NCBI RefSeq assembly: GCF_016909495.1
Contig: NZ_JAFBFW010000001.1
Span: 992,001-1,056,000, forward strand
From: Pantoea coffeiphila
GTDB lineage: Bacteria > Pseudomonadota > Gammaproteobacteria > Enterobacterales > Enterobacteriaceae
DNA: 64,000 nucleotides
Direction of reading: 5' to 3'
Shown here: positions 63,560 through 64,000 of the stretch, in pieces
Position numbering within the stretch: position 1 is the stretch's first letter
How the letters are laid out: each line of letters opens with the position of its first letter
The notes under the pieces: model-generated
What the model was told of the DNA's origin: nothing
Database searches by the model: none
Seen by the model: only the letters and a program-made list of their open reading frames with translations
Program-made: the position numbers and the translations under genes

Positions 63560-63953
63560 CAGGATAAAAAGGACGTGTAGAGATGTTATATCTCTGCATG
63601 TCTTTATTATTCACGGTGAATGTTAATACCACTCTCTCGTGTTTTTTAAATCCTCATTATTCTCACTGCATCTTAAATACTCCACTATTTTTCTCTCTTC
63701 TTTTTGTTTTGAGTTTCTCATTTATATCCCTCACCAGATATTCGAATCTGAGAACGCCATTACAGCATTAGTCGCCCCTATGGACATTAATTCGTCCTGA
63801 CAGGGTATTGCTCTTTAACAAAATGGATCGGGCTGTCACGTAACCACAATTCAGGGTGCCGCTGAATGTTCTCGCTGACCCGTTAAAACCGGAATGCAGA
63901 ACCGGGATGTGACTGGTTTATTTCATTTACTGTTTTTGATCAAAGGAAATTCC
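63560..63953. other. Intergenic region before the next ICE gene
   Basis: About 390 bases. A pyrimidine-rich AT tract (63640-63740) precedes a block containing TTGCTCTTTAACAAAATGGA near 63809 that is reminiscent of leader sequences in front of ICE backbone operons. No gene is supported. AAGGAAATTCC lies before the ATG at 63954. Confidence 0.4.
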
Positions 63954-64000
63954 ATGAGAAAACCCGCTTATCACGTCTTTGTTACCCAGGAAAGCCAGCC
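63954..64000 (+). CDS. ICE-associated protein of unknown function, first 15 codons
   Basis: The gene begins MRKPAYHVFVTQES with an AAGGA ribosome-binding site and runs off the right edge. Too little is present for a family call; proteins with this kind of start occur in ICE backbones. Confidence 0.55.
   Translation, partial: MRKPAYHVFVTQESQ

Larger units (their letters stand above)
45549..64000. mobile_element. Genomic island 2 (ICE-like), left 18.5 kb
   Basis: Begins at the second att repeat with its own HPI-type integrase and then carries transport, efflux and regulatory cargo. From 62526 it shows genes typical of integrative conjugative elements (AlpA, DUF2857, TraR/DksA zinc finger). 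Neither the right att copy nor transfer genes are inside the window, so completeness cannot be judged. Confidence 0.78.

Noticed and set aside
1..64000. CRISPR array, prophage structural genes, yersiniabactin genes
   Set aside because: No regularly spaced repeats, no capsid or tail genes and no siderophore synthesis genes were seen.

Overview
The window is enterobacterial chromosomal DNA (Enterobacterales). The evidence is a tRNA-Asn gene with an encoded CCA end, P4-family integrases of the Yersinia high-pathogenicity-island (HPI/ICEKp) type that use that tRNA, NimR/NimT-like and Aae-like efflux systems, and enterobacterial-style operons. Pantoea, Erwinia, Enterobacter or a relative would fit; the genus cannot be fixed from sequence alone.

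Layout. (1) 1-5784 is probably chromosomal backbone: the start of a sugar ABC binding-protein gene, then an MFS transporter divergent from a DHDPS-family lyase/aldolase and a FAD amine/amino-acid oxidase. (2) 5785-5860 is tRNA-Asn(GUU). Its last 16 bases plus one form a 17-bp sequence repeated at 45549-45565. (3) 5845-45565 is island 1: an HPI-type integrase and about 35 kb of metabolic and regulatory cargo. The cargo has a nitro/quinone/aldehyde-type detoxification half (NimR/NimT-like pair, nitroreductase, YceI, two HxlR regulators, flavin reductase, flavodoxin-fold reductase, aldo-keto reductase, NmrA-like reductase, amidohydrolase/YdcZ/SMP-30 operon, esterase, aldehyde dehydrogenase/CMD/quinone reductase operon). 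It also has an AT-rich four-gene operon (cupin, DJ-1, HAD, NodB-type deacetylase) and a divergent catabolic cluster (flavin monooxygenase, RidA, DUF1028, M20 deacylase / NCS1 permease, GMC oxidase, aldehyde dehydrogenase, LysR). (4) 45549 to the window end is island 2, placed in tandem. It has its own related integrase, a ketopantoate-reductase-like/TauE pair with an RpiR regulator and EamA exporter, a 925-residue STAND regulator, a broken MFS gene, an atypical SDR, an Aae-like efflux operon and the start of an ICE backbone (AlpA, DUF2857, TraR/DksA zinc finger). Its right end is outside the window.

Decay and mobile DNA cluster at module borders: an IS110 element with a late frameshift, an internally deleted derivative of it next to a 146-bp inverted-repeat element, an IS3-family element that truncates a LysR gene, an IS256-type remnant with stops, an amber-interrupted MFS gene and a gene frameshifted in an A8 run.

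How the genes work together (inference): most modules pair a regulator (LysR, HxlR, AraC/NimR, RpiR) divergently with a small enzyme or transporter operon. The tandem islands look like interchangeable cargo carried by HPI-type integration machinery, without yersiniabactin genes. The best candidates for undescribed biology are the 35.4-45.1 kb catabolic cluster and the 29.6-32.6 kb operon. No function was confirmed by search; all family calls are by motif recognition.
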